A stretch of 64,000 nucleotides of DNA from Pseudomonas guariconensis (GCF_900102675.1 NZ_FMYX01000001.1:62001-126000); one strand, 5' to 3'. Positions 28,989 through 42,648 are shown, counted from the first letter of the stretch. Program-made: numbers and translations. The notes: generated by a model not told the origin, from the sequence alone.

Positions 28989-29837
28989 TCACCCCAGGCG
29001 TGCGAAATGCGCTTGCATGCGCCCGGCATCGGCGATTCGGCCGGTGAACAGCTCGAATGCCTTGACTGCCTGGAATACCGCCATGCTGCTGCCATCGAGC
29101 GTGCGACACCCCAGCGCCCGGGCATGGCGCAGCAGCTCGGTTTCCAGCGGGAAATAAATGATTTCGGCCACCCACAGCCGGGCATGCAGCAGCGCCACGG
29201 GCAGGGGTGTGCCGGGCAGCTTGGCCATGCCCACCGGGGTGGTGTTGACCAGCCCGTCCGCCGTAGCCATGGCGGCGGCCAGGTCCGTGCCGAGTGACGC
29301 CCGGCCTTCGCCGAAGCGGGCGCTGAGGTTGCCCACCAGCGCCTGGGCGCGCGCGCTGTCCACATCGAACAGCACCAAATGGCGTACGCCTTCACCAAGC
29401 AGCGCATGAGCCACCGCCGAGCCCGCGCCGCCGGCGCCCATCTGTACCACCTGGTCACGTGCCACATCCGGCAGGCCCCGGCGCAGGCCTTCGGCAAAGC
29501 CCAGGCAGTCGGTGTTGTGGCCGACCCGCTTGCCATCTTTGAGCACGACAGTGTTCACCGCACCGATGCCTTCAGCCTCTTGCGACAGCTCATCGAGCAG
29601 CGGCAGGATCGCCTGCTTGAACGGGTAGGTGATGTTGAGGCCGGTAAACCCGGTGCGCTGGGCCGCATCCAGCAGGCCGGGCAAAGCGCTGTCATCCAGG
29701 CCCAGCTGGTCGGCGTCGATCAACCGGTACAGGTAGCGCAAGGCTTGGGCGTCGCCCTCGTGCTCGTGCAGCGCCGGGGTCCGCGAGGCTTGGATACCAC
29801 GGCCGATCAGCCCGGCCAGGACAGTGTTCGGGTTCAT
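28989..29837 (-). CDS. Shikimate/quinate dehydrogenase paralogue (AroE family)
   Basis: A 282-residue NAD(P)-dependent dehydrogenase. The N-terminal substrate domain has NITYPFKQ with the catalytic Lys and NTDCLGF with the catalytic Asp. The Rossmann domain has the glycine loop [15 protein letters not shown]. The start, [19 protein letters not shown], differs from the IGNPIxHSKSP of biosynthetic AroE. It agrees with the AroE-like paralogues that act in quinate or shikimate catabolism or on other substrates. Its start overlaps the stop of aroQ as ATGA, so the two are coupled. After the glycine loop the strand ends in FDVDSARAQ, which rather suggests NAD than NADP. That is inference. Confidence 0.9.
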   Translation of the reverse strand: MNPNTVLAGLIGRGIQASRTPALHEHEGDAQALRYLYRLIDADQLGLDDSALPGLLDAAQRTGFTGLNITYPFKQAILPLLDELSQEAEGIGAVNTVVLKDGKRVGHNTDCLGFAEGLRRGLPDVARDQVVQMGAGGAGSAVAHALLGEGVRHLVLFDVDSARAQALVGNLSARFGEGRASLGTDLAAAMATADGLVNTTPVGMAKLPGTPLPVALLHARLWVAEIIYFPLETELLRHARALGCRTLDGSSMAVFQAVKAFELFTGRIADAGRMQAHFARLG

Positions 29838-30283
29838 CCGCGTGGCTCCTTGAGCAGTTGGGCGAAATGCGTCAGGGCCAGGCGGTAGCCGTGGCTGCCA
29901 AGGCCACAGATCACGCCCACGGCGATCGATGACACGAAGGAGAGGTGACGGAACGGCTCGCGCTTGTGCACGTTGGAAAGGTGCACCTCGATGACTGGCA
30001 ACTCGCTCGCCGCCAAGGCATCGCGAATGGCTACCGACGTGTGTGTCCAGGCGCCGGGATTGATCAGAATGCCGGCACAGCGTCCGCGTGCGGCGTGTGT
30101 CCAGTCGATCAGCTCGCCTTCATGGTTGGTCTGGCGAAATTCGATTTCCAGGCCGAGCGCGTGTGCGCAGTCGGCACAGCCTTGGGCCAGGTCGGCGAGG
30201 GTTTCCTGGCCATACTGGTCGGGCTCGCGGGTGCCGAGCAGGTTCAGGTTGGGGCCGTTGAGCACGAGGATTCGGGGCGTCAT
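29834..30283 (-). CDS. aroQ: Type II 3-dehydroquinate dehydratase
   Basis: A 149-residue enzyme that interconverts 3-dehydroquinate and 3-dehydroshikimate. Type II hallmarks are all present: [20 protein letters not shown] with the catalytic Arg and Tyr, [27 protein letters not shown], and [15 protein letters not shown] with the catalytic His region. I chose the ATG at 30283. The extra upstream 16 codons are not conserved. It is the first gene of a coupled pair with the AroE paralogue. Because pseudomonads usually carry another aroQ beside accB, this pair is likely catabolic, feeding dehydroshikimate to QuiC. Confidence 0.95.
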   Translation of the reverse strand: MTPRILVLNGPNLNLLGTREPDQYGQETLADLAQGCADCAHALGLEIEFRQTNHEGELIDWTHAARGRCAGILINPGAWTHTSVAIRDALAASELPVIEVHLSNVHKREPFRHLSFVSSIAVGVICGLGSHGYRLALTHFAQLLKEPRG

Positions 30284-30415
30284 GGCGGGGCATCGCTTTG
30301 TTGTTTTTGGATGCCCCGATATATGTACCACCTGGTTAGTTTCGTCAATTTCCTTCGTTTGCCCCGCAGCGAATGTGTGCGGTTATCGGATAGTGTCGTC
30401 CTTCGGCCTCCCTTT

Positions 30416-30431
30416 CAAAATTGTAATTTTG
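30416..30431. promoter_or_regulatory. Palindrome upstream of the czcCBA-type operon
   Basis: CAAAATT, centre GT, AATTTTG: a perfect 7-bp inverted repeat 78 bp before the chosen efflux-operon start. It is AT-rich in a GC-rich setting and suits a regulator-binding site, for instance for a metal-responsive CzcR/CopR-type protein. No such regulator is adjacent. Confidence 0.5.
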
Positions 30432-30509
30432 CCGCCACCGAGCCGATAGGCGGCGCTCTTTACAGTCCCTCGCCATGCTTTCCGACGCTTGCCGACGAGG
30501 ACTTCAAAC

Positions 30510-31751
30510 GTGCCGCGCAACCGGTTCATCCCCCGCAGTACCGCCTTGTTCTGTCTACTGCTGGCTGGCCTCGCTGCGCCCAGCCTGCGCGCTGAGCAGC
30601 GCCTGAGCCTGCCCCAGGCGATCGAGGCCGCCTTCGCCCAGAACCCCGACCTTGCTGCCGCCGGCCGCGAAATCGGTATCGCCGAAGGTGAGCGGCGCCA
30701 GGCGGGGCTACTGCCCAATCCAGAGTTGTCCTGGGAAGCCGAGGACACCCGCCGCGATACCCGAACGACCACCGTGACCCTCAGCCAAGCCCTGGAACTG
30801 GGCGGCAAGCGCGGCGCACGCATCGACGTGGCCGCCGCCGGCCAGAGCGTCGCCCAGCTGGAGTGGGAGCGCCAGCGCAATGGCCTGCGTGCCGATGTGG
30901 TGCAGGCCTTCCATGCCGCCTTGCGCGCCCAGACCGCCCTGGAGTTGGCGCAGCAATCCCAGGCCTTGATCGAGCGCGGCCTGCGGGTCGTGCAAGGGCG
31001 GGTGAAGGCGGGACAGTCCTCGCCGGTCGAGGCCACCCGCGCCCAGGTTCAGCTGGCCCAGGCGCAGGCGCAGGTGCGCCGTGCCGAGTCGCAGCGCGTC
31101 GTCGCCAATCAGTCTTTGGCGCGGCTGACCGGCAGCCCGCAGGCGGCCTTCGCTCGCCTGGATACGAGCCAGCTGTCGCCGGGCCCGGCACCTCGCGCCG
31201 AGACCTTGCTCGACAAGGTGTCGCAAACCGCCGAGTGGCGCCTGGCAGAAGCGCAGATCCAGAGAGGGGAGGCGTCCCTCGGCTCGGAAAAAGCCAAGCG
31301 CATCCCCGACCTGACCGTGAGCCTGGGCAGCCAGTACAGCCGTGAGGAGCGTGAACGGGTCAACGTGGTCGGTCTGTCCATGCCCCTGCCGTTGTTCGAC
31401 CGCAACCAGGGCAATGTGCTGGCTGCCGCGCGCCGCGCCGACCAGGCCCGTGACCTGCGCAACGCCGTGCAGTTGCGCCTGCACAGCGACACCCGCAGCG
31501 CCGTCAGCCAGTGGGCGTCGGCAATGCAGGAGGTGCAGGCCTATGACCGCACCATCCTGCCTTCGGCGCAGCAGGCTGTGGACACCGCCACCCGTGGTTT
31601 CGAGATGGGCAAGTTCGCCTTCCTCGATGTGCTCGATGCCCAGCGCACGCTGATCGAGGCACGTGGGCTGTACCTGGAGGCCCTGGCCTCGGCAACCGAT
31701 GCCCGTGCTCAGGTCGAGCGCATCTACGGCGACCTTGGCCCAGACCGTTGA
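30510..31751 (+). CDS. czcC: Outer-membrane efflux channel, CzcC type
   Basis: A TolC-family protein of 413 residues with a signal peptide (ALFCLLLAGLAAPSLRA). The mature protein has two outer-membrane efflux repeats, starting LSLPQAIEAAFAQNPDLAAAGREI and then LLDKVSQTAEWRLAEAQIQRGEA. It forms the outer-membrane exit of a tripartite pump. Two starts are possible: TTG at 30489 or GTG at 30510. I prefer the latter because GAGG ends 9 bases before it. It is the first gene of a three-gene operon. The heavy-metal assignment comes from its partners. Confidence 0.9.
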   Translation: MPRNRFIPRSTALFCLLLAGLAAPSLRAEQRLSLPQAIEAAFAQNPDLAAAGREIGIAEGERRQAGLLPNPELSWEAEDTRRDTRTTTVTLSQALELGGKRGARIDVAAAGQSVAQLEWERQRNGLRADVVQAFHAALRAQTALELAQQSQALIERGLRVVQGRVKAGQSSPVEATRAQVQLAQAQAQVRRAESQRVVANQSLARLTGSPQAAFARLDTSQLSPGPAPRAETLLDKVSQTAEWRLAEAQIQRGEASLGSEKAKRIPDLTVSLGSQYSREERERVNVVGLSMPLPLFDRNQGNVLAAARRADQARDLRNAVQLRLHSDTRSAVSQWASAMQEVQAYDRTILPSAQQAVDTATRGFEMGKFAFLDVLDAQRTLIEARGLYLEALASATDARAQVERIYGDLGPDR

Positions 31752-31809
31752 CCGAGGCCTGTCTCGCCCGTCTGCACCGATGCCATCGGCAATCCCTTTA
31801 GGAGCAACC

Positions 31810-36179
<4,370 letters not shown>

Positions 36180-36210
36180 GCCGCCCCACACGCCGCACTT
36201 TGCTCAATCG

Positions 36211-37539
36211 CTAGGGTATCGCGCGCGCAGGCTGGCGCTCGCCGGCGTCCTCGTGCAGAGAGATCCGCGAGGTCTCCGGCAGTGCCAAGCCGCCCACCAG
36301 CGCCACCAATGCGATCACCACCAGGTAAAAGGCCGGCGCCAGGCTGCTGCCGGTCTGGCTGATCAGCCAGGTGGCCACCAGAGGCGCGGTGCCGCCGAAC
36401 AGGGTGTAGGCCACGTTGTAGGTGATCGCCGAGGCGGTGTAGCGGGTGCGGGTCGGGAAGGTCTCCGACAGCAACGCCGCGGTGACCACGCCACTGAGCA
36501 AGGCACCGACGGCCAGCAGGATCACCCCCAGCAACGCGCCGGACATCGAGCCGGAACTGGCCAGCCAGTAGGCCGGGAATACCGCCACCATCACCCATAG
36601 GCAGGTGAAGCCGATGGTCTTGCGCCGCCCGACCCGGTCGGAGAAGGCGCCGGCCAGCGGGCAGCCGACCGCGGCGAACAGCAGCGCCACGGTGGTCACC
36701 AGCAGCGACTGGGCGCGGCTCAGGTTGCCGACCATCTGCAGGTAGGTAGAGAAGTAAGTGGTGAACATGTAGAACGACAGCGCGGTCAGCGAAATGAACG
36801 CGCCCAGGTTGCGGATCGCCCTGCCGTGGTGGCGCAGGGTTTGCTTGAGCGGCGAGTGGCTGTGTTCCTTGCCCTCGGCCATGGCCTCGCGAAAGGCTGG
36901 GGTTTCCTCCATCCGCCAGCGCAGGTAGAGGCCGACCAGGCCTAAAGGCGCGGCGATCAGGAACGGAACACGCCAGCCCCAACTGCTCATGGCCTCGGGG
37001 GTCAGGCTCGCCTCCAGGGTGTAGGCAATCACTGCCGCGCAGGCGAAGGCGGAAAAGGTCGATACCGGCACGAAGCTGCCGTAGAAGGCCCGTTTGTCCT
37101 GCGGTGCATGTTCCATCAGATAGGCGCAGGCGCCGGCGTACTCGCCGCCTGCGGAAAAACCTTGCAGGCATCGCGCCACGGTGAGCAACAGCGGCGCCGC
37201 CAGGCCGATGCTGGCGTAGGTCGGCAGCAGGCCGATCAGGGTGGTTGAGCCGGCCATCAACAGGATGGTCAGCGACAGGATGCGCTTGCGACCCAGCCGA
37301 TCGCCCAGCGCGCCGAACACGATACCGCCCAGCGGTCGCAGGGCGAACGCTACGGCGAATACGGCAAAGGTCTTGAGCAAGGCGACGCTGGCATCTTCGC
37401 CTGTGAAGAACAGGCTGGCGATCAGCGTGGCGAGAAAGCCATAGACGGCAAAATCGAACCATTCGACGAAATTGCCGATGGCCGAGGCGGCGATCACCCG
37501 GCGCAAGGTGGCGGGGGATACCTCATGGGGTACGGACAT
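36211..37539 (-). CDS. MFS transporter, MHS family
   Basis: A 12-helix symporter of 442 residues. It has GNFVEWFDFAVYGFLATLIA in helix 1, GALGDRLGRKRIL in loop 2-3, CLQGFSAGGEYAGACAYL in helices 4-5 and GAFSDRVGRRKTI in loop 8-9. It is close to proline/betaine and alpha-ketoglutarate permeases. Its stop lies 31 bp from the end of czcA on the opposite strand, with no clear terminator. No catabolic gene is beside it, so the substrate is open. Confidence 0.9.
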   Translation of the reverse strand: MSVPHEVSPATLRRVIAASAIGNFVEWFDFAVYGFLATLIASLFFTGEDASVALLKTFAVFAVAFALRPLGGIVFGALGDRLGRKRILSLTILLMAGSTTLIGLLPTYASIGLAAPLLLTVARCLQGFSAGGEYAGACAYLMEHAPQDKRAFYGSFVPVSTFSAFACAAVIAYTLEASLTPEAMSSWGWRVPFLIAAPLGLVGLYLRWRMEETPAFREAMAEGKEHSHSPLKQTLRHHGRAIRNLGAFISLTALSFYMFTTYFSTYLQMVGNLSRAQSLLVTTVALLFAAVGCPLAGAFSDRVGRRKTIGFTCLWVMVAVFPAYWLASSGSMSGALLGVILLAVGALLSGVVTAALLSETFPTRTRYTASAITYNVAYTLFGGTAPLVATWLISQTGSSLAPAFYLVVIALVALVGGLALPETSRISLHEDAGERQPARAIP

Positions 37540-37718
37540 TGGGATGTTCTCCGGTCTTCAAAGGCAGCCTGGGCGCAAGTGCCGTGGTCAGGCCACGGCA
37601 TCGTTGTTGTGAAGACCAGTAGAACGGCAGGCGGGAGGGCGCGCTTTTTCGTGGGCGACATCGGGATACCTGTTTTGGCCTGCAGGGCGCCGGAGGGCGT
37701 TCTGTGCAATCGAGACGG

Positions 37719-38480
37719 CTATTGGCGGCCGACTTTCCAGGGGGCGTATTCAACGACCGCATGATTTTCTGCAGGCGCCTGCGCCTCCAGCATGAAACTA
37801 GGCATGTCACGCAGGTCGAGTTGCATGCAGCGACGGCTCAGGTCGGCTTGCAATTGCCCATCCAGGCGAAAAGCATCGGTTCGCTGCGGTACGGGGGCCA
37901 GATCAACCAGGCAACCGGTGACTTTGCCCTGGGCGTCGGCCTGGTAGCGGATGACCGCCTGGCCAACGCTGTCGACGGGTTGCTCACGCATCAGTTGCTG
38001 CCAGAAAAATGCCTTGCGCGCTTCATGGATCCGCCAGGGGTGATCGCTGGCCAATGTCGGCCAGGGCGCGACTATCACGATGGGGGCAGTGATCTGGACG
38101 GTCTCTTCGCCTCCATACAGCTCGCTCGGCACCAAGGGATAAATGGTCTTCCAGCATTGCCGTTCGACTGCGCGGGCCAGAACCGGATAGGCGGAACGGA
38201 CCACTTCAGCAGGCAGCTTGGCGGCGTTCTCCGGTTTGCCGGGCTGGGTTGAACAGGCGACGGGGCGGGACTGGCGATCGAGGGTGACCTTGAGATCGAC
38301 TGCCCCGCTAAGCTTGCCTTGGGTTGCGGTCGTTACGTCGTTGGCAAGGACAGACTGCATGGCCTCGATAAAGGGCTTCTCGGCTGGGGTGACGGTCGAT
38401 GCCTGGCAGGCTGCGAGCGAGAGCATGCTTGCCCATAAACACAAGTGGAGCGGGTAGGCGTGTAAGAAAGCGGGTCGCAC
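37719..38480 (-). CDS. Probable lipoprotein with TonB-C-like repeats
   Basis: A 253-residue protein. It has a lipoprotein signal (LWASMLSLAAC, Cys about residue 25) and so is probably anchored in a membrane. Two segments resemble the C-terminal domain of TonB-like proteins: VDLKVTLDRQSRPVACSTQPG in the middle and VIRYQADAQGKVTGCLVDL near the end, each with a Cys. The start codon is GTG at 38480, with AAGGA about 7 bases upstream. It lies downstream of, and codirectional with, a TonB receptor, 138 bp away. That setting may mean a periplasmic accessory role, but this is a guess. I do not recognise a named family. Confidence 0.72.
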   Translation of the reverse strand: MRPAFLHAYPLHLCLWASMLSLAACQASTVTPAEKPFIEAMQSVLANDVTTATQGKLSGAVDLKVTLDRQSRPVACSTQPGKPENAAKLPAEVVRSAYPVLARAVERQCWKTIYPLVPSELYGGEETVQITAPIVIVAPWPTLASDHPWRIHEARKAFFWQQLMREQPVDSVGQAVIRYQADAQGKVTGCLVDLAPVPQRTDAFRLDGQLQADLSRRCMQLDLRDMPSFMLEAQAPAENHAVVEYAPWKVGRQ

Positions 38481-38618
38481 GGGAACATCCTTGGTCGATA
38501 GCCGGAGCGTTCATGCTCCGGCGTAGTGAGAGAGGCGTGCGGGATCTTAAAGGGGTTGAGCAATGGCGGAAAAATACAATGTGTATTGAGATTTTTCCGC
38601 CAGCTTTCGGTCCGCCAC

Positions 38619-40769
38619 TCAGAAGCGCAAGTCCATCGCCACCTCGACGGTACGCGGCGCGCCCATGTAGTACTGCCCGCCATACGCCTGTTTGGCATAC
38701 AGCTCATCGGTGAGGTTGCGCACCCGAGCGGTGAGGGTGGTGTGCGCGACCAGCCGATAGCGGGCAAAGCTGCCCAGCAATGTGTAGGCCGGCGCTTGCA
38801 GGGTGTTGGCGTTGTTGGCGTACACCGAGTCGACGTAGCGCACGTCCACGCCCGCCGACCAAGCCGAGGTGAAGCTATAGGTCAGCCACAGGTTGGCGAC
38901 GTTGGCTGGCACGTTGACTGGGGTGTTGCCTTTGCGCGAGACCGACTGGCCGCCGGCCGCTTCGTTGAAATCGTCGTATCGGGCATCGACATAAGCGTAG
39001 TTGCCCTCGGCCAGCAGCTTGGGCGTGACCTGCAGCCGCCCCGACAGCTCGATGCCGCGGGAAGTCTGCTGGCCAGCCTGGACCATCACGTTGGGGTCGT
39101 TGGAATCGCGCACGGCAAAGTCCTTGCGCACGATCTGGTACACCGCCACCGTCGCTGCACCCCTTCCGTCGAGGAAGTCGAACTTGCTGCCAGCCTCCCA
39201 CTGCTCGCCCTTGGAGAGGTCGAACAGGCCGACGTTGGAGTAGGTCGCTGCGGCCAGCGAGCCGGCGGGCAGGTCGGCAGCGGTGCTGTACTGCATGTAA
39301 ACGCTCGCAGCAGGTGTCAGCTCGTAAGTCAGGCCGATGCGCCCGCTCAACGGCTCCCAGCGGCGCTCGAAGAAGGCCGGGCTGGTCGGCGAGACAGGAC
39401 CATAGTTGGTCACTTGCATGTCCAGGTAGTCGTAGCGCAGACCGGTGAGCAGGGCCAGGCGGTCGGTCAGTTGCAGGCGGTTCTCGGCGAACAGGGCGCG
39501 GTTGGTCACCTCGTTGTGACGCTGCTTGGTCAGGCCTGCGTTCACGCCGGGGATGTCATCGAAGCTGCCCGGGTCGAAATGCGCTGGATCGACGACATCA
39601 CGCCAACTACCCGAAGTGGGGTAGAGGGTCTGGCGCATGCGCGAATAGTCCAGGCCCAAGGACCACTGACTGGCGAGGCCCAGCACTTGATCATCGTGGC
39701 GCAGTTCGATGCGGTCGCCCAGCAGACGCTGTTCGTGGCGTTGCAGGTAGGGGCTCGAGCGCACCACGTTACCTGCGTCGTTGTAGGCGTAGCTTTCGAG
39801 GTTGCGGTAGTCGCGCTGAGCGTTGTAGTGGTACAGGGTGTTCTGCACGCTCGTCGTGTCGCTGATCTGGTAATCGAGGATCGAACGCAGCCAACGAACC
39901 CGCTGCTCATAGCGGCCATCGGCGACGTTGTAGTTCTCGAAGCGCCGGCTGCGGTCGATCTTCATCGTGCTGCGCCCGGGCAGGATGGGCGAGCCCCAGT
40001 AGGGGCTGTCTTCCTTGTCTTGCTGGTATTCCAGGGCCAGGGTGTGGGTGAGGTCGGGGGCAAGGTCGCTGAGCACGGAGAAGGCCAGGCTGTCGGTCCA
40101 GCGTTCGTTGCGGTCCACGTATCCGTTTCCATGGCCACGGCTGAAGTCCAGTCGGGCGAAATGCCGGGCGTCGGCCGGGTTGCTGGCCAGGGCCTGGTTG
40201 ATGCCGAAGGCGACTTCCGAATCGTCGTAGCTGCCATAGCGCACCCGGCCGTCGAAGGTCTGTTCATCACGGCTGGCCAGCTTGGTGATGGTGTTGATCG
40301 AGCCTCCCACGGCGCCTGTGCCATGCAGGAACGACGACGGCCCGCCGATCAGTTCGACCCGGTCGACGACCCAGGCGTCCACCGGGCGGGTGGCGCTGCT
40401 GTAGCCCAGGTTGATGCCGTTGTAGAGCTGGGTGACCTGGTTCTGGGTAAAGCCCCGGTAGGACACGAACCCACCGTAGCCCGGATTGGCCGACGCGTTC
40501 ACGCCGGTCATGGTGTTGAGTACGTCCTGGGTGTCCTTGGCATCACGTTCCTCGATCACGCGGCGGTCCGAAACGCTCACCGAGGCTGGCGTCTGCCGCG
40601 CAGTCAGGCCCAATCGGGAGCCGGTCTGGATCGGCTCGTCCAGTTGCACGCCACTGGGTGCCTCGCGTTCGCCATCGATGGTGGTGGCGGTCAGTTCGAC
40701 GGGGTTGGCTCCCGCCCAGGCGTAGCTGCAGGTGCCCATCAGGAGCACCAGGGAAGTATTGCGGATCAT
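38619..40769 (-). CDS. TonB-dependent outer-membrane receptor
   Basis: A receptor of 716 residues. The signal peptide ends near WAGA. A TonB box-like segment follows, then the plug domain (VLNTMTGVNASANPGYGGFVSYRGF, then VDRVELIGGPSSFLHGTGAVGG) and a 22-strand barrel ending in the aromatic VEVAMDLRF. The sequence is of the siderophore-receptor subclass. There is no N-terminal signalling extension, so it is not a FecA-type transducer. The DUF2946 gene upstream, a family often near copper-type receptors, suggests metal or metallophore uptake. The ATG at 40769 is preferred to a TTG at 40790. Neither has a strong ribosome site. The ligand is unknown. Confidence 0.9.
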   Translation of the reverse strand: MIRNTSLVLLMGTCSYAWAGANPVELTATTIDGEREAPSGVQLDEPIQTGSRLGLTARQTPASVSVSDRRVIEERDAKDTQDVLNTMTGVNASANPGYGGFVSYRGFTQNQVTQLYNGINLGYSSATRPVDAWVVDRVELIGGPSSFLHGTGAVGGSINTITKLASRDEQTFDGRVRYGSYDDSEVAFGINQALASNPADARHFARLDFSRGHGNGYVDRNERWTDSLAFSVLSDLAPDLTHTLALEYQQDKEDSPYWGSPILPGRSTMKIDRSRRFENYNVADGRYEQRVRWLRSILDYQISDTTSVQNTLYHYNAQRDYRNLESYAYNDAGNVVRSSPYLQRHEQRLLGDRIELRHDDQVLGLASQWSLGLDYSRMRQTLYPTSGSWRDVVDPAHFDPGSFDDIPGVNAGLTKQRHNEVTNRALFAENRLQLTDRLALLTGLRYDYLDMQVTNYGPVSPTSPAFFERRWEPLSGRIGLTYELTPAASVYMQYSTAADLPAGSLAAATYSNVGLFDLSKGEQWEAGSKFDFLDGRGAATVAVYQIVRKDFAVRDSNDPNVMVQAGQQTSRGIELSGRLQVTPKLLAEGNYAYVDARYDDFNEAAGGQSVSRKGNTPVNVPANVANLWLTYSFTSAWSAGVDVRYVDSVYANNANTLQAPAYTLLGSFARYRLVAHTTLTARVRNLTDELYAKQAYGGQYYMGAPRTVEVAMDLRF

Positions 40770-40837
40770 GTTGTCAGGGATTCCACGCAAAGGTCATGGC
40801 TGGCCACGACCGTGCACGCGAAAGCACCCGGTCGAGG

Positions 40838-41245
40838 TCAGGCTGAAGTTGCTGCTGCGAGGAAATCGGAGGGGGAGGCGCGAGGGTTGAGGGCAGGGCG
40901 CAGGTAGCGCGGTGGCGGTTGCGCCCAGCTGCGCACCACGATCGGCGAGGGCGAATTGCCTTGGGCCTGGGTGAAAGTCCAGGCGCTGCTGGTCAGCGGT
41001 ACTGCCAGGGCGAAGGAAGAGCACACTGGGCAATCGAGCTGCGCCATGTGCGAGTCGCTGCCGCTGTCGCCTAGGTCGACGGCCGGGCCGTGGTCACTCG
41101 ACAGCGAGCAGAACCCGCCTTCCAGTCCGGACAGGCGAAGGCCACTCATCTGGCCATGGTGCAGGCCGCACAGCAATAGGCTGAACAGGACGCTGGCATA
41201 GAGCGTCCAGGCGGTCAACACACGTGTCCGGCGCAAGGTTTTCAT
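40838..41245 (-). CDS. DUF2946-type small membrane protein
   Basis: A 135-residue protein with one N-terminal hydrophobic segment (LTAWTLYASVLFSLLLCGLHHG). A CPVCSSFA motif at about residues 73-80 is followed by a proline-rich tail. This agrees with DUF2946 proteins, thought to be tied to copper handling because they occur beside copper-related TonB receptors. It lies 69 bp upstream of the receptor gene in the same direction and is probably its operon partner. Metal binding by the Cys pair is inference. Confidence 0.72.
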   Translation of the reverse strand: MKTLRRTRVLTAWTLYASVLFSLLLCGLHHGQMSGLRLSGLEGGFCSLSSDHGPAVDLGDSGSDSHMAQLDCPVCSSFALAVPLTSSAWTFTQAQGNSPSPIVVRSWAQPPPRYLRPALNPRASPSDFLAAATSA

Positions 41246-41323
41246 GGCGGCGAATCTACCATTCGGACGAACGGTCGTGATGTGGTGGATTGTCGCAGCA
41301 TGGCGCCCAGATGCTGCGCCGGT

Positions 41324-42097
41324 TCAGGCTGCCCGCTCCAGCACATCCAGCAGATCGACGAACTCCTGGGACAAGCGGTGTCGGGGCGCCAGGTGTACAA
41401 GCGGCATCGCCGCTTCATGGGATTGGCGCATCTTGATCGAACTGCTCAAGTACACCGGCAGCACCGGCAGCCCCTCGGCGCGCAACTGATCGACCAGGGT
41501 TTGGTGCAGGGCCGTACGTCCGGCGAACTGATTGACCACCACCCCTTCGACCACCAAGTTGGCGTTGTGATCCTGGCGCAGTTCCTCCACTTCCACCAGA
41601 ACACTGCGTAGCGCCTGGCGCGAAAAACTGTCGCAATCGAACGGGATGAGTAGCCGCTCGGCCGCCACCAGGGCACTGAAGGTATAGAAGTTCAGGGCTG
41701 GGGGCGTATCGATGTAGATGCGCTCGTAATCATCCGACAGCTGCACGAGCAATTTGCGTAGCTTGTTGATTTTGAATTTGCTTTCGAGCTTGTGCTGCAG
41801 GTCGGTGAGGTCCTGGCTGGCGGTGACCAGGTGCAGGTTGTCATAGCGTGTTTCGGTGATCGTCACGCGGTGCTTATTGCCGGCCGCCGTGGTGGTCAAG
41901 GTCTGGCGGAAGAAATCGGTGATGCCGGCAGGGATTGCATCGTGGGCAAGGCCGGTCAAGTAGTAGGTGGCGTTGGCCTGCGGGTCCAGATCGACCAGCA
42001 AGGTTCGATAACCTTCGGCGGCGCTGGCGGCAGCGAGGTTACAGGCGATGCTGGACTTGCCTACACCGCCTTTGTGGTTGAACACGACACGACGCAT
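41324..42097 (-). CDS. Orphan ParA-family ATPase
   Basis: A 257-residue P-loop ATPase of the ParA/MinD class. The deviant Walker A motif is HKGGVGKSS at about residues 8-16, Walker A' is [12 protein letters not shown], and Walker B is [12 protein letters not shown]. Such proteins position DNA or large complexes by ATP-driven dimerisation on the nucleoid. No parB, parS-like repeat, chemotaxis array gene or plasmid gene is next to it, so its cargo is unknown. The C-terminal half is mainly predicted helix. The start ATG at 42097 has GGGATGA about 6 bases before it. Confidence 0.9.
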   Translation of the reverse strand: MRRVVFNHKGGVGKSSIACNLAAASAAEGYRTLLVDLDPQANATYYLTGLAHDAIPAGITDFFRQTLTTTAAGNKHRVTITETRYDNLHLVTASQDLTDLQHKLESKFKINKLRKLLVQLSDDYERIYIDTPPALNFYTFSALVAAERLLIPFDCDSFSRQALRSVLVEVEELRQDHNANLVVEGVVVNQFAGRTALHQTLVDQLRAEGLPVLPVYLSSSIKMRQSHEAAMPLVHLAPRHRLSQEFVDLLDVLERAA

Positions 42098-42216
42098 GGT
42101 ACTTCATCCCTGATAGGTTGCAGATCGAGGTCAATCCTATGACCGTAAGATGACAGTATTAAGACAAGGCTTGTTACATGTCGGGCAGAGGCCCTGTACT
42201 AGAGCAGGTGCAGGCC

Positions 42217-42567
42217 TCAGGGTGCTTCACGATCATCGTGGATGTCCGAACTGCCCGAGGTGCCGGCGTCATCGACATCGCCGCTGTTGCCGGTGCCCGG
42301 GCCTTGGTCGCCCTTGCTGCCTTGGGAGGTGCCGTCGCCGCCGGTGTTGTCGGTGTCGTTGGCATCGGTGCCACCGTTGCCGCTGCCCGTGGCATCACCT
42401 GGAGTGCCAGAGCCCATGGCACCGCCGTCGCGATCGATGGTGCCGGTGCCGGGTATCTGCTCGCTGGGAGTGCGTACGGTATTGGCAGTGCCGGCCGCCA
42501 GCGCCAAAGGCGCGCTGGCGCCCAGACACAGGGCAAGGCTCAATGAAAGCAGGTGTGGGTGTCTCAT
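42217..42567 (-). CDS. Secreted Gly/Asp/Ser/Thr-rich low-complexity protein
   Basis: A 116-residue protein with a convincing signal peptide (LLSLSLALCLGASAPLALAA). The mature part is almost wholly G, D, S, T, N and P (for example DATGSGNGGTDANDTDN), acidic and probably disordered, with no cysteine. The other strand also has an open frame of about 120 codons here (42178-42546), as expected for GC-rich repeats. I favour the minus-strand gene because of its signal peptide and a good ribosome site (CAGGAGAC before the ATG). Function unknown. Calcium or surface binding would be a guess. Confidence 0.62.
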   Translation of the reverse strand: MRHPHLLSLSLALCLGASAPLALAAGTANTVRTPSEQIPGTGTIDRDGGAMGSGTPGDATGSGNGGTDANDTDNTGGDGTSQGSKGDQGPGTGNSGDVDDAGTSGSSDIHDDREAP

Positions 42568-42648
42568 GGCACGTCTCCTGGATCAGGTCTGCGTGCATTG
42601 GAACCCTCGATGCCAAGGTGGGTGCCGAAACCGCGACGGACGGTGTCC

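Noticed and set aside
42178..42546. Plus-strand frame of 122 codons opposite the Gly/Asp-rich gene
   Set aside because: It is composed of Ala/Gly/Val runs mirrored from the repeat-like gene. It lacks a ribosome site, whereas the minus-strand frame has one and a signal peptide.
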